Positions 44,825-52,850 are shown, numbered from the stretch's first letter. The stretch is DNA of 64,000 nucleotides from Niastella caeni (GCF_004834005.1 NZ_STFF01000001.1:1053347-1117346), one strand, 5' to 3'. Notes: generated by a model from the letters alone, not told the origin. Program-made: numbers and translations.

Positions 44825-45121
44825 CTGGTCAAAAATAGCTTATTTTATGCCATGTTTACCGGAGACGAGGTAGCGGGTAAAAAAATAATGCAATTCCGGC
44901 GGCTCCCGGCTCAATTATTGAATAAGGGAATATACGGATGTAAACCCAACTGGTTTCCATGAATTAACGAAGCTAAAACAGCCTGTAATACAAGTTGTTT
45001 TATCAAAAACAGGTATATTCGCCGTCCCTATAATTTTTGTGGAAAAGCAATTAAAACCACGTACAATATTTGCTCTGTAATAGCGTTTAACCAAATTGAA
45101 CTAAAGGCAAAAGTCATCAAA

Positions 45122-46705
45122 ATGAATTTGAAAAACCTATTTATCGTACTATCCTGCGCTGCCGCAGTTTCATCCTGTAAGTCCAACAAGAAAGAGAAGT
45201 CGGACGTTACCGGTTGGAATTACAATGACAAAAACATGGGCGGTTACCAGGTATCCCGTGAAAAAGAACAACGTACCGGTCCCGGACTGGTTTTTGTTCA
45301 GGGCGGTACCTTCACCATGGGCGCCACAGAAGAAGATCCTATGGGCGACTGGAATAACATTCCCACCCGTAAAACAGTAAACTCATTTTACATCGATCGT
45401 ACCGAGGTAGCAAACATTCACTACCGTGAATATTTGTACTGGATAAACAACGTATTCGATGGTGATGAATATAAAGATGTACGATCAGGTGCATTGCCCG
45501 ATACCCTGGTATGGCGCAGTGAGCTGGCGTACAACGAGCCTTTGGTTGAGTACTACCTCCGCCACCCATCTTACAACTACTATCCGGTTGTGGGTGTAAC
45601 CTGGAGACAGGCACACGACTTTTGTTTGTGGCGCAGTGACCGCGTAAATGAAAAAGCGTTGCTTGATAAAGGCTTCATTAATAAAACAGCAGTTAAAAAT
45701 ATTCAGGGTCAGGGAAGTGAGTCGTTCAATACCAAAGCTTATTTGCTTGGTTTAACAACGCCTACTCCCGGTAACCAGGTTCGTTCTAAAAAGAATCCTT
45801 TAAAGAACCCGAACGGTACTCCCAGAACTACAGTAACCTTCGAAGACGGTATTTTGTTACCGAACTACCGGCTCCCAACAGAAGCTGAGTGGGAATATGC
45901 TGCAATGGGTCTTGTTGGTCAAAACCCCAACCCCAGCCGCAAAGAAGGCAAACGGGGTGAGGAGTTGATCACCAACAAACAGGTGTATAGCTGGACACAA
46001 AACGTGAACGGTTTACGTGATAGCCGTCGTGGAGCATGGCAGGGAACCTTCCTGGCTAACTTCAAACGCGGTAACGGTGATAACATGGGTGTGGCCGGTG
46101 GTTTGAACGACCGCGCTGTATACACTGCACCGGTAACTTCATTCTACCCTAACTCATTCGGCATCTATAATATGTCAGGTAACGTGAGCGAGTGGACTGG
46201 TGATGTTTACCGTCCGCTGTCACCCACCGATAACGATGATGTTTCTCCTTATCGTGGTAACCACTACCAGAATGTACTTCGCAATAAAGATGGTGAGTTT
46301 GAAAAAGATAGCCTGGGACGTGTTAAAACAGTATATGTAACTGATGAAGAAAGCAAAAACCGTCGTAACTATCAAAAAGGTAATGTTATCAACTACCTCG
46401 ATGGTGACTCCATGATCACCGGTGTTGCTTACGGTACCATGGATGTTGCAGAAAACATAAAAACCGGTCGCGGTTATGGTGTTAGCACCCTCATCAGCGA
46501 TAAATCCCGGGTAATTAAAGGTGGTAGCTGGAATGACCGTCCATACTGGTTAAGCCCTGGCACCCGCCGATTCCTGGAAGAAGATCAGGGAAGTTCTACT
46601 GTAGGTTTCCGTTGCGCAATGGACCGCCTGGGTAGCCCTGAAGGTAATGGCCGTAAAACCGGTATCAATTACCCAACAAGACGTCAGAATACCAGAAAAC
46701 GATAA
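45122..46705 (+). CDS. gldJ: Gliding motility/T9SS lipoprotein GldJ
   Basis: Outer-membrane-associated lipoprotein needed for type IX secretion and, where present, gliding motility; it stabilises GldK in Flavobacterium. The 527 residues begin MNLKNLFIVLSCAAAVSSC with lipobox Cys19. The rest is a formylglycine-generating-enzyme-like (sulfatase-modifying factor) fold: VFVQGGTFTMGATEEDP, FYIDRTEVANIHYREYLYW, PVVGVTWRQAHDFCLWRS, YRLPTEAEWEYAAMG, NMSGNVSEWTGDVYRP and KGGSWNDRPYWLSPGTRRF. Catalytic cysteines of true FGE are not evident. The 297-nt gap to porU has a TATATTCG box (45014-45021) that may be the promoter; nothing else was seen there. Confidence 0.93.
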   Translation: MNLKNLFIVLSCAAAVSSCKSNKKEKSDVTGWNYNDKNMGGYQVSREKEQRTGPGLVFVQGGTFTMGATEEDPMGDWNNIPTRKTVNSFYIDRTEVANIHYREYLYWINNVFDGDEYKDVRSGALPDTLVWRSELAYNEPLVEYYLRHPSYNYYPVVGVTWRQAHDFCLWRSDRVNEKALLDKGFINKTAVKNIQGQGSESFNTKAYLLGLTTPTPGNQVRSKKNPLKNPNGTPRTTVTFEDGILLPNYRLPTEAEWEYAAMGLVGQNPNPSRKEGKRGEELITNKQVYSWTQNVNGLRDSRRGAWQGTFLANFKRGNGDNMGVAGGLNDRAVYTAPVTSFYPNSFGIYNMSGNVSEWTGDVYRPLSPTDNDDVSPYRGNHYQNVLRNKDGEFEKDSLGRVKTVYVTDEESKNRRNYQKGNVINYLDGDSMITGVAYGTMDVAENIKTGRGYGVSTLISDKSRVIKGGSWNDRPYWLSPGTRRFLEEDQGSSTVGFRCAMDRLGSPEGNGRKTGINYPTRRQNTRKR

Positions 46706-46726
46706 ATGGTTTTTTCAAATTCTTAT

Positions 46727-46757
46727 AAAAACCCCGACGTTACCGTCGGGGTTTTTG
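46727..46757 (+). terminator. Intrinsic terminator of gldJ
   Basis: CCCCGACG / CGTCGGGG (46732-46739 and 46744-46751, TTAC loop) flanked by A and T runs. The T-run merges into the heptamer array that starts at 46757. Confidence 0.9.
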
Positions 46758-46900
46758 TTTGTGGTTTATGGTTTGTAGTTTGTGGTTGCTGTCGCGCTTT
46801 GAGCCTGTTGATTTAATGCAAGCTGCTATGAATGCGGGAAGTTAAAATACAATCAGCCTTCCCGAATAAAAGAACCATAAACCACAAACCATAAACTGTC
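46757..46900. repeat. Inverted heptamer arrays between gldJ and murF
   Basis: Left arm 46757-46791 (GTTTGTG, GTTTATG units); right arm 46873-46900 (AACCATA, AACCACA units). Core ends CTTCCCGAATAAAAG. A -7-like TACATTTG (46913-46920) and the murF start codon follow directly. Confidence 0.8.
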
Positions 46901-46924
46901 ATACGTGTATCTTACATTTGCTTT

Positions 46925-48205
46925 ATGACCATTGAACAACTCTACGACATATACCGGCAATATCCTTCGGCACAAACCGATACCCGGAAACTAAAAGCAG
47001 GCGATATCTTTTTTGCATTAAAAGGACCCAATTTTAACGGTAATCAATTTGCTTTGGCGGCACTGGAAGCCGGCTCGGCATATGCTGTGGTTGATGAAGC
47101 GCCTGTAACTCCAGACAGTCGCATTATTGTTGTAGACGATGTGCTCACCACCCTGCAGCAACTGGCGAAATACCATCGTCAGCAATTCAATATTCCATTT
47201 ATCGCCATCACCGGCAGCAATGGCAAAACCACTACCAAAGAGCTGGTATATACCGTTCTTTCGGCTGGTTATAAAACATATACTACACAGGGTAACCTGA
47301 ATAATCATATTGGCATTCCCCTTACCATTTTATCGGTTAAATACGATGCAGAAATGGCGGTGATTGAAATGGGCGCCAATCACCTGAAAGAAATTGCCAG
47401 CTATTGTGAATATACCCTGCCTACCCATGGCATTATTACCAATTGCGGCAAAGCGCACCTGGAAGGATTTGGCAGCCTTGAAGGAGTTAGAAAAGGGAAA
47501 GGCGAACTATTTGATTATTTACGCGCCCATAATGGTACCGCCTTCGTTATGTGGGATTACGACTACCTGCAAACAATGAGCGCCGGCATACCTGTTGTAG
47601 TAAAATACGGCACAGGGGGTGCAGCTGATGTGCGCGGTACGGTGCAGCAAAGCGAACCGTTCTTAACCGTCTCTATTGACAAAGGCGCTAATATACCCGC
47701 TATACAAACCCAACTGGTAGGTTCGTATAACCTGCCTAATGTATTGGTGGCCGTAACAACCGGCAAATTCTTTAAGGTGCCCGATGAAAAGATAAAAAAG
47801 GCGATTGAAGATTACATACCGTCGAACAGCCGTTCGCAGTTGATTGAAAAGAATGGCAATAAATTTATCCTGGATGCCTATAATGCCAACCCCACCAGCA
47901 TGAAAGCCGCTATTGAAAACTTTGCCGGCATACATGCTCAGCACAAAGTGTTAATGCTGGGCGGCATGGCCGAATTGGGACAAGAAAGCCTGCAAGAGCA
48001 TGAAGCGATCATTGCGCTGATAAAACAACATCCCTGGAAAGCGGTTGTACTGGTAGGTGGAGATTTTGTTAAGATCGATCATCCCTTTATCAAAATGGCC
48101 AATGCTACTGAAGCGGCGGACTGGTTTAAAAGCCAACAATTCAACGATACCTATTTCCTCATAAAAGGATCGCGGAGTATGCAGATGGAGAAAGTATTGG
48201 GGTAA
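46925..48205 (+). CDS. murF: UDP-N-acetylmuramoyl-tripeptide--D-alanyl-D-alanine ligase
   Basis: ATP-dependent cytosolic ligase that adds D-Ala-D-Ala to the UDP-MurNAc-tripeptide, the last soluble step of the peptidoglycan precursor. The 426 residues have the N-terminal UDP-binding domain (1-85), the ATP-binding P-loop GSNGKTT at residues 97-103 with ITTKE-type continuation, AVIEMGANHLKEIASYCEY, TNCGKAHLEGFGSLEGV, and a C-terminal domain with DAYNANPTSMKAAIENF and LGGMAELGQES. It is not in the usual division/cell-wall cluster but next to gldJ, an arrangement I recall in Bacteroidota. The TAA stop is in the first unit of an octamer array. Confidence 0.95.
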   Translation: MTIEQLYDIYRQYPSAQTDTRKLKAGDIFFALKGPNFNGNQFALAALEAGSAYAVVDEAPVTPDSRIIVVDDVLTTLQQLAKYHRQQFNIPFIAITGSNGKTTTKELVYTVLSAGYKTYTTQGNLNNHIGIPLTILSVKYDAEMAVIEMGANHLKEIASYCEYTLPTHGIITNCGKAHLEGFGSLEGVRKGKGELFDYLRAHNGTAFVMWDYDYLQTMSAGIPVVVKYGTGGAADVRGTVQQSEPFLTVSIDKGANIPAIQTQLVGSYNLPNVLVAVTTGKFFKVPDEKIKKAIEDYIPSNSRSQLIEKNGNKFILDAYNANPTSMKAAIENFAGIHAQHKVLMLGGMAELGQESLQEHEAIIALIKQHPWKAVVLVGGDFVKIDHPFIKMANATEAADWFKSQQFNDTYFLIKGSRSMQMEKVLG

Positions 48206-48347
48206 GTTGATAAGTTGGTACATTAACAAGTTGACATGTTATAGAACAGATGCTGAGTTCTTAGGTTTATAGTTATTCAGTTATTGAGTTATTCAGTTCG
48301 CAGTATTAAGAAGTTATAACTTACAAACTCAATAACTTCATTAAAAC
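48203..48347. repeat. Octamer arrays between murF and the CHAD gene
   Basis: Block 1, 48203-48242 (TAAGTTGA-type units, includes the murF stop codon); block 2, 48271-48302 (AGTTATTC-type); inverted block 3, 48316-48347 (ATAACTTA-type), which covers the stop codon of the CHAD gene (48341-48343). Confidence 0.75.
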
Positions 48348-49147
48348 GAGTGTTCCATATTCAACGTTCTCACCTGTTGCAACAAATCACGTTGCTGCGC
48401 TTCTTTCAGGTGTAGCCAGTGCCTGTGCAGGTCCTGTAAAACAATTTTCTCTTGATCATTACTGGAATCGCTATAGACTGCCTGCAGCAAAGAAATCGCT
48501 CCACAGCGGTCGTTAAAATCACCCAGGCTGCCGGCCATGTCGTTTAACTGTGTTTCGCTTTGCCACGCTTTGATAGGAAAAGGAATACCCCAATCCTGTT
48601 CATACACGCGAATGGTATAGATGATATCTTTTAACTGCTTGCGAATGATATGCAGGTCGTTTTCATTATCGGCTGCCAGCAGTACAATATGGATCGCTGC
48701 TATTTTTTGATGCATGAACTTATGCAGGGTTTCATCATGCAATTGGCGAGGCAATTCTTTCGTAATGCCGTTGAGTATTTTTTTGAATTGTACCGCTTCT
48801 ATAGCAGCTACCATTTGTTCTTTGGATATAAATAATTGCTGACACCAATGGGTTATGGAAGAAGGTATTTGCATGGCCACCCCAATACCATACAACTCAG
48901 CCAGGAACAACTGCATGTCTCTTACTTTACCGCCAGCATGGTAAATGGCTTTTAATTTATCCGGTATTTTCAGGTCGCCGGCATCTTTTTCCAATTGCAG
49001 CAGTCGTAAAAAAGCCCTTGTTTTTTTGTATTCAACACGCAGGTCATGAATGTCTTCCTGTTCAAAAGATCCGGGTAACCGGTTGCAGAACTTTTCCAGA
49101 TGGTTACTATGCCTTATAACTACCTCTTCTAACTCCCGCCTTTTCAT
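48341..49147 (-). CDS. CHAD-domain protein
   Basis: A 268-residue cytosolic alpha-helical protein of the CHAD family, whose conserved histidines and basic residues bind inorganic polyphosphate. Visible signatures are the N-terminal IHDLRVEYKKTRAFLRLLQ, KVRDMQLFLAELYG and the C-terminal LGDFNDRCGAISLLQ, the two-fold helical repeat typical of the domain. There is no CYTH (polyphosphatase-like) domain. Possible role in polyphosphate granule targeting (inference). Single gene; its 3' end lies in an octamer array. Confidence 0.88.
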   Translation of the reverse strand: MKRRELEEVVIRHSNHLEKFCNRLPGSFEQEDIHDLRVEYKKTRAFLRLLQLEKDAGDLKIPDKLKAIYHAGGKVRDMQLFLAELYGIGVAMQIPSSITHWCQQLFISKEQMVAAIEAVQFKKILNGITKELPRQLHDETLHKFMHQKIAAIHIVLLAADNENDLHIIRKQLKDIIYTIRVYEQDWGIPFPIKAWQSETQLNDMAGSLGDFNDRCGAISLLQAVYSDSSNDQEKIVLQDLHRHWLHLKEAQQRDLLQQVRTLNMEHSF

Positions 49148-49194
49148 CTTACATACCCTTTTGACTATAAGTTACGATTTTCCAGGCTGCCCAT

Positions 49195-49226
49195 AAAAAC
49201 AAACGGGTTGGAGAACCAACCCGTTT
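49195..49226 (-). terminator. Intrinsic terminator of metZ
   Basis: Perfect 11-bp stem (49201-49211 with 49216-49226, AGAA loop), followed on the minus strand by a T-rich tract. It is about 130 nt after the metZ stop codon. Confidence 0.8.
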
Positions 49227-49355
49227 ACCAGCTCAATTTTTAAAACTTTTTTATTGTGAAAAAGAATCAGACATAAAGGTAACTTTCCATTTCTTCCATT
49301 GCTATGATGTTTAGCACACAAATCGATGATTTACGTCACTCCCCTTTCCTCTTGT

Positions 49356-50519
49356 TTAACATTTTTCCAATGCCTGCCTTATATCGTTAATGATATCGTC
49401 AACATGCTCAAGCCCTACAGAAATTCGGATCAAACCAGGCGTAATGTTTACGGCCAGCCTTTCTTCCTCTGTGAGTTTGGCGTGCGTGGTACTGGCCGGG
49501 TGCGATGCAATGCTTTTGGTATCGCCCAGGTTGGCAGTCAGCGATAACATTTGCAAGCTATCCAAAAATTTGCGGCCACTTTGTAAACCGCCGGCCAGCT
49601 CAAAACATACAATACCGCCGCCATTCTTCATCTGTTTCAGGGCAATGCGGTGCTGGGGGTGACTGGCCAAAAAAGGATATTTCAGCCATTTGATCTTAGG
49701 ATGTGCCTCCAATGCTTTGGCTAGTTGCAACGCATTGTTGCCATGGCGTTCCATACGCACATCAAGCGTTTCGAGGCTTTTGCTCAACACCCAGGCATTG
49801 AAAGCAGATAATGCCGGACCTGTACTGCGGCAGAACAAATAAATATCATGGATCAGCGTTTTCTTTCCTACTATAACGCCACCGAGTACGCGGCCCTGGC
49901 CATCGATCCATTTGGTAGCGGAATGCACTACCAGGTCGGCGCCAAAATCAATAGGCCGCTGATTCACCGGCGTAGCAAAACAGTTGTCGACGTTTAAAAT
50001 GAGGTTATGCTTTTTGGCAATGGCCGACACTGCTTCCAGGTCTACCAGCTCCAAACCGGGGTTGGTAGGCGTTTCCACATAGATCATTTTGGTATTGGGA
50101 CGAATGGCCTTTTCCCATTCTTCCGGTTTATCGGCCGGTACATAGCTGTATTCAATGCCAAACTTGGGCAGGTATTTGGTGATCACCGTATGGGTGCTGC
50201 CGAAAATGGCGTTGCAGGATAGCAGGTGATCTCCTTTTTTCAATAATGCCATAAACGAAGCAAAGATGGCGCTCATACCCGATGAGGTGGCATAGCCGGC
50301 TTCGGCACCTTCGAGGGCCACCATTCTGTCGATAAACTCCTGCACAGTGGGATTACTGAAACGGCTGTAAATATTATCATCGGTTTCATCGGCAAAAGCA
50401 GCCCGCATGTCTTCGGCATTATCGAAGCAGAAGCTGCTGGTCAAGAACATGGGCGATGAATGTTCCATTTCATTGGTTTGATCGGTACGAATGCGGATTG
50501 CTTTGCTTATTGGGTGCAT
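49356..50519 (-). CDS. metZ: O-acetyl/O-succinylhomoserine sulfhydrylase (PLP-dependent)
   Basis: Cys/Met-metabolism PLP enzyme of 387 residues that makes homocysteine from an acylated homoserine and sulfide. Motifs: NIYSRFSNPTVQEFIDRMVALEGAEAG, YATSSGMSAIFASFMALLKKGDH, YVETPTNPGLELVD, NVDNCFATPVNQRPIDFGADLVVHSATKWIDGQG with the PLP lysine, and the C-terminal SLGDTKSIASHPASTTHAKL-type segment (here ANLGDTKS). The SFCFDNAEDMRAAF start matches MetZ better than MetB or MetC. With metX nearby (which makes O-acetylhomoserine) the direct sulfhydrylation route is the likely role. Acceptor specificity is inferred. Confidence 0.87.
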   Translation of the reverse strand: MHPISKAIRIRTDQTNEMEHSSPMFLTSSFCFDNAEDMRAAFADETDDNIYSRFSNPTVQEFIDRMVALEGAEAGYATSSGMSAIFASFMALLKKGDHLLSCNAIFGSTHTVITKYLPKFGIEYSYVPADKPEEWEKAIRPNTKMIYVETPTNPGLELVDLEAVSAIAKKHNLILNVDNCFATPVNQRPIDFGADLVVHSATKWIDGQGRVLGGVIVGKKTLIHDIYLFCRSTGPALSAFNAWVLSKSLETLDVRMERHGNNALQLAKALEAHPKIKWLKYPFLASHPQHRIALKQMKNGGGIVCFELAGGLQSGRKFLDSLQMLSLTANLGDTKSIASHPASTTHAKLTEEERLAVNITPGLIRISVGLEHVDDIINDIRQALEKC

Positions 50520-50522
50520 GTG

Positions 50523-50837
50523 TTAGTTTATGGTTTCTTGTTTATAGTTTATTGTTGGGCCGCCATATTTTGGGGCTCGCTACTAATAGTTACCGGTTGC
50601 CGGTTCCAGGTTACACGTTTCAGGTTGCAGGGGTTCAAGGCTTCACGATTGCCGTTTCACGATTGCAGACTGCCGAACAGCGCTCCGAACCCTGAAGTGA
50701 GTGACACAACAGCCGGTGCTGGTAGCACTGGTGCTGGCCAAAAAATTGCCTTCCCTGTTTGCCTTTTGCCTTAGGCTTGAAGCGTGCAGCTTGTAGCTGT
50801 ATTTCTTTCCTCCTATTTCTGACTTCCTACTTCGTTC
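50523..50837. repeat. Long heptamer arrays between metZ and osmC
   Basis: Block 1, 50523-50557, five units (TTAGTTT, ATGGTTT) starting 3 nt from the metZ start codon. Block 2, 50589-50681, about thirteen units (GTTGCCG, GTTTCAC, GATTGCA) with one 9-mer. Block 3, 50761-50837, eleven units (GCTTGAA, GCGTGCA, then TTCCTAC types). Block 3 covers the osmC stop codon and its last eight codons. Between blocks 2 and 3, GGTGCTGG occurs twice. Confidence 0.8.
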
Positions 50838-51259
50838 TTTTGGTTCACCCGCACTTCCCATTTCAGCTCTCCACCGGCGCGGCGCAAGGTTTCAGCAACG
50901 GAACAATATTTATCCATCGACAGCTCACAAGCCCTTCTGGCTTTATCAGGATCAATATTGCCGGTGAGCTCGAAAATAATGGTAACATTTTTCCAGATGG
51001 AGGGTTCTTTTCCGGCTTCGCGCTCCCCTTCTATCTTCATGTTGAACCCTTCAATATGCTGCCGCTGCTTTTTCAGGATGTTCACGATATCGATACCGCT
51101 GCACCCGCCCAGGCCCATCAGGAGCATTTGCATAGGCCGAACGCCAAAATTAGTACCGCCGCCGTCGGGACTTGTATCCATCCGTACGGTATGGCCATTA
51201 GCGTCTTTCGCTTCAAATCCGTAGTCACCTGCAGCCCTTTCCAATTCAATTTTTATCAT
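50813..51259 (-). CDS. OsmC-family peroxiredoxin-like protein
   Basis: A 148-residue OsmC/Ohr-superfamily protein, thiol-dependent peroxidase-like. The two redox cysteines are visible: LLMGLGGCSGIDIVNILKKQ (Cys about 54) and KYCSVAETL (Cys about 118). The subgroup is that of the YhfA-like OsmC proteins rather than Ohr. Substrate unknown. The C-terminal eight codons (NEVGSQK and stop) lie inside a heptamer array, so the natural C-terminus may have been replaced. It sits between metZ and metX, suggesting a sulfur-redox link, and is divergent from metX. Confidence 0.85.
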   Translation of the reverse strand: MIKIELERAAGDYGFEAKDANGHTVRMDTSPDGGGTNFGVRPMQMLLMGLGGCSGIDIVNILKKQRQHIEGFNMKIEGEREAGKEPSIWKNVTIIFELTGNIDPDKARRACELSMDKYCSVAETLRRAGGELKWEVRVNQKNEVGSQK

Positions 51260-51328
51260 GGTAAAGATTTTTGCAAATGTAATTCATGCAAGCATTTACT
51301 TTGCACCCTTAATTATAGCCAGGGGCCA

Positions 51329-52351
51329 ATGAAGCGTTTTGAACATAATCAACCTTTCAAACTCGAAAACGGGCAATTACTGCCTTCATTAACCATTGCA
51401 TATCATACTTATGGGACGTTAAATGCCGAAAAAAACAATGTGATCTGGGTATGCCATGCACTTACCGCCAACTCCGATGCAGCCGACTGGTGGCAGGGAG
51501 TGGTAGGAACCGGCTGTGTTATTAACCCCGAAAGGTACTTTATTGTTTGCGCCAATATACTGGGTTCGTGCTATGGCACCACGGGACCATTGAGTATCAA
51601 CCCCCTATCGGGGAAACCCTGGTGTCATCAGTTTCCGCTGATCACCATTCGCGATATGGTAAATGCCCATATTTTACTGCGCCAACACCTGGGCATCGAC
51701 TCCATTCACCTTTTAATGGGCGGCAGTATGGGCGGCTACCAGGCCCTGGAATGGAGCATTGTGGAAAAATCAGTGATCAAAAACCTGTTCTTACTCGCTA
51801 CCTCCCCTACCGAAAGCGCCTGGGGCATTGCTGTGCACGCCACTCAACGGCTGGCGATTGAGGCCGATTGCACCTGGCAACAGGACACTCCTGAAGCCGG
51901 ACAAAAAGGGTTAAAAGCCGCCCGGGCCATTGGGATGCTCACCTACCGCAACTATGGCATTATGGTGCAAAAACAAACCGACTCCGATTCGGAAAAGCTG
52001 GATAATTATAAAGCAGCCTCCTATATCGATTACCAGGGCGACAAACTGGTGAAACGCTTTAACGCCTACAGCTACTGGCTGCTTACCAAAGCCATGGATA
52101 GCCATCATATTGGCCGTGGCCGCGGCGGCGATGGAGAGGCCATACTACACAGTATTAAACAAAGAACTTTATTGATTGGCATTACCAGCGATATACTTTG
52201 TCCGCTCGAAGAGCAACGCCATATGCAACAACATTTACCCGATTGCACCCTCGTTGAAATTGATTCGGCGTATGGGCATGACGGGTTTATGGTTGAGGTT
52301 GGGAAGATTGGGGAGGTGTTGAGAGAGTGGTTATCTACAACTCCCGTTTAA
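51329..52351 (+). CDS. metX: Homoserine O-acetyltransferase
   Basis: Alpha/beta-hydrolase-fold enzyme that acetylates L-homoserine with acetyl-CoA. Start at 51329 (MKRFEHNQPFKLENG) gives 340 residues; the long open frame upstream to 50759 is antisense to osmC and not part of the gene. Catalytic Ser133 lies in LLMGGSMGGYQALEWS, Asp in ITSDILCPLEEQ and His in SAYGHDGFMVE near the C-terminus. The motif VCHALTANSDAADWW is characteristic. The C-terminal substrate-binding regions are complete. Terminator at 52412-52445. Confidence 0.93.
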   Translation: MKRFEHNQPFKLENGQLLPSLTIAYHTYGTLNAEKNNVIWVCHALTANSDAADWWQGVVGTGCVINPERYFIVCANILGSCYGTTGPLSINPLSGKPWCHQFPLITIRDMVNAHILLRQHLGIDSIHLLMGGSMGGYQALEWSIVEKSVIKNLFLLATSPTESAWGIAVHATQRLAIEADCTWQQDTPEAGQKGLKAARAIGMLTYRNYGIMVQKQTDSDSEKLDNYKAASYIDYQGDKLVKRFNAYSYWLLTKAMDSHHIGRGRGGDGEAILHSIKQRTLLIGITSDILCPLEEQRHMQQHLPDCTLVEIDSAYGHDGFMVEVGKIGEVLREWLSTTPV

Positions 52352-52411
52352 ATATTTTTTGTGCCTGTATTCCAGCTCCTGCCTGGCGCCATCGGGTACC
52401 CGAATAAAAAG

Positions 52412-52450
52412 AGGCCGTATCATACTTTTGATACAGCCTTTTTTGTTTTT
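52412..52450 (+). terminator. Intrinsic terminator of metX
   Basis: AGGCCGTATCA / TGATACAGCCT (52412-52422 and 52429-52439, one mismatch) followed by TTTTTTGTTTTT. Confidence 0.9.
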
Positions 52451-52470
52451 GGCAGTGAAGCAAAATAAAA

Positions 52471-52518
52471 TTTGCGCAGCCGATTGGCTTCACATATATT
52501 TGCAGCCGAACGGCTTCA
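52471..52518 (+). promoter_or_regulatory. Autoregulated promoter and operator of the second arsR gene
   Basis: TTTG (52471-52474), exactly 20 nt, TATATTTG (52495-52502). Direct repeats of GCCGANNGGCTTCA at 52479-52492 and 52505-52518 flank the -7 box with starts 26 bp apart. Confidence 0.75.
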
Positions 52519-52529
52519 TATTATAATTC

Positions 52530-52850
52530 ATGAGACGCGATATTTTTCAAGCAATTGCAGACCCCACCCGACGAGCTATCCTTGTTCTCGTTGCCGTGCA
52601 GGCAATGACTCCCAATGCCATTGCGGAGCATTTTGACATCAAAAGGCAATCAATATCAAAACACTTGCGCATCCTATCGGAATGCGACCTCTTGGTTCCA
52701 AGGCAAGAAGGCAGGGAGATCTTCTATGAACTGAAAATCGATAAAATGAAAGAGATCGATACCTGGCTTGACCAGTTCAGGAAGATTATGGAAGAAAGTT
52801 TCAAACAACTCGATGAAGTATTGTTCACCTTAAAAAATAAGAAAAAATGA
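52530..52850 (+). CDS. ArsR/SmtB-family transcriptional repressor (second copy)
   Basis: A 106-residue winged-helix repressor: [73 protein letters not shown] has been cut here only by description into N-terminal helix, recognition helix ([12 protein letters not shown]) and wing (GREIFYEL). It lacks metal-site cysteines, as does the copy at 27619. It overlaps the next gene by 4 nt (ATGA), so the two are translationally coupled. Operator repeats overlap its promoter. Confidence 0.92.
   Translation: MRRDIFQAIADPTRRAILVLVAVQAMTPNAIAEHFDIKRQSISKHLRILSECDLLVPRQEGREIFYELKIDKMKEIDTWLDQFRKIMEESFKQLDEVLFTLKNKKK

Noticed and set aside
758..50837. Reading the inverted arrays simply as transcription terminators
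   Set aside because: Most lack a T-run next to the stem, and real terminators with T-runs exist separately beside several of them (931-960, 39908-39934, 46732-46751). Some lie between co-directional genes without a terminator role.
50759..51328. Long N-terminal extension of MetX
   Set aside because: This stretch is antisense to osmC and lies outside the conserved MetX domain. The normal family start MKRFEHNQPF is at 51329.
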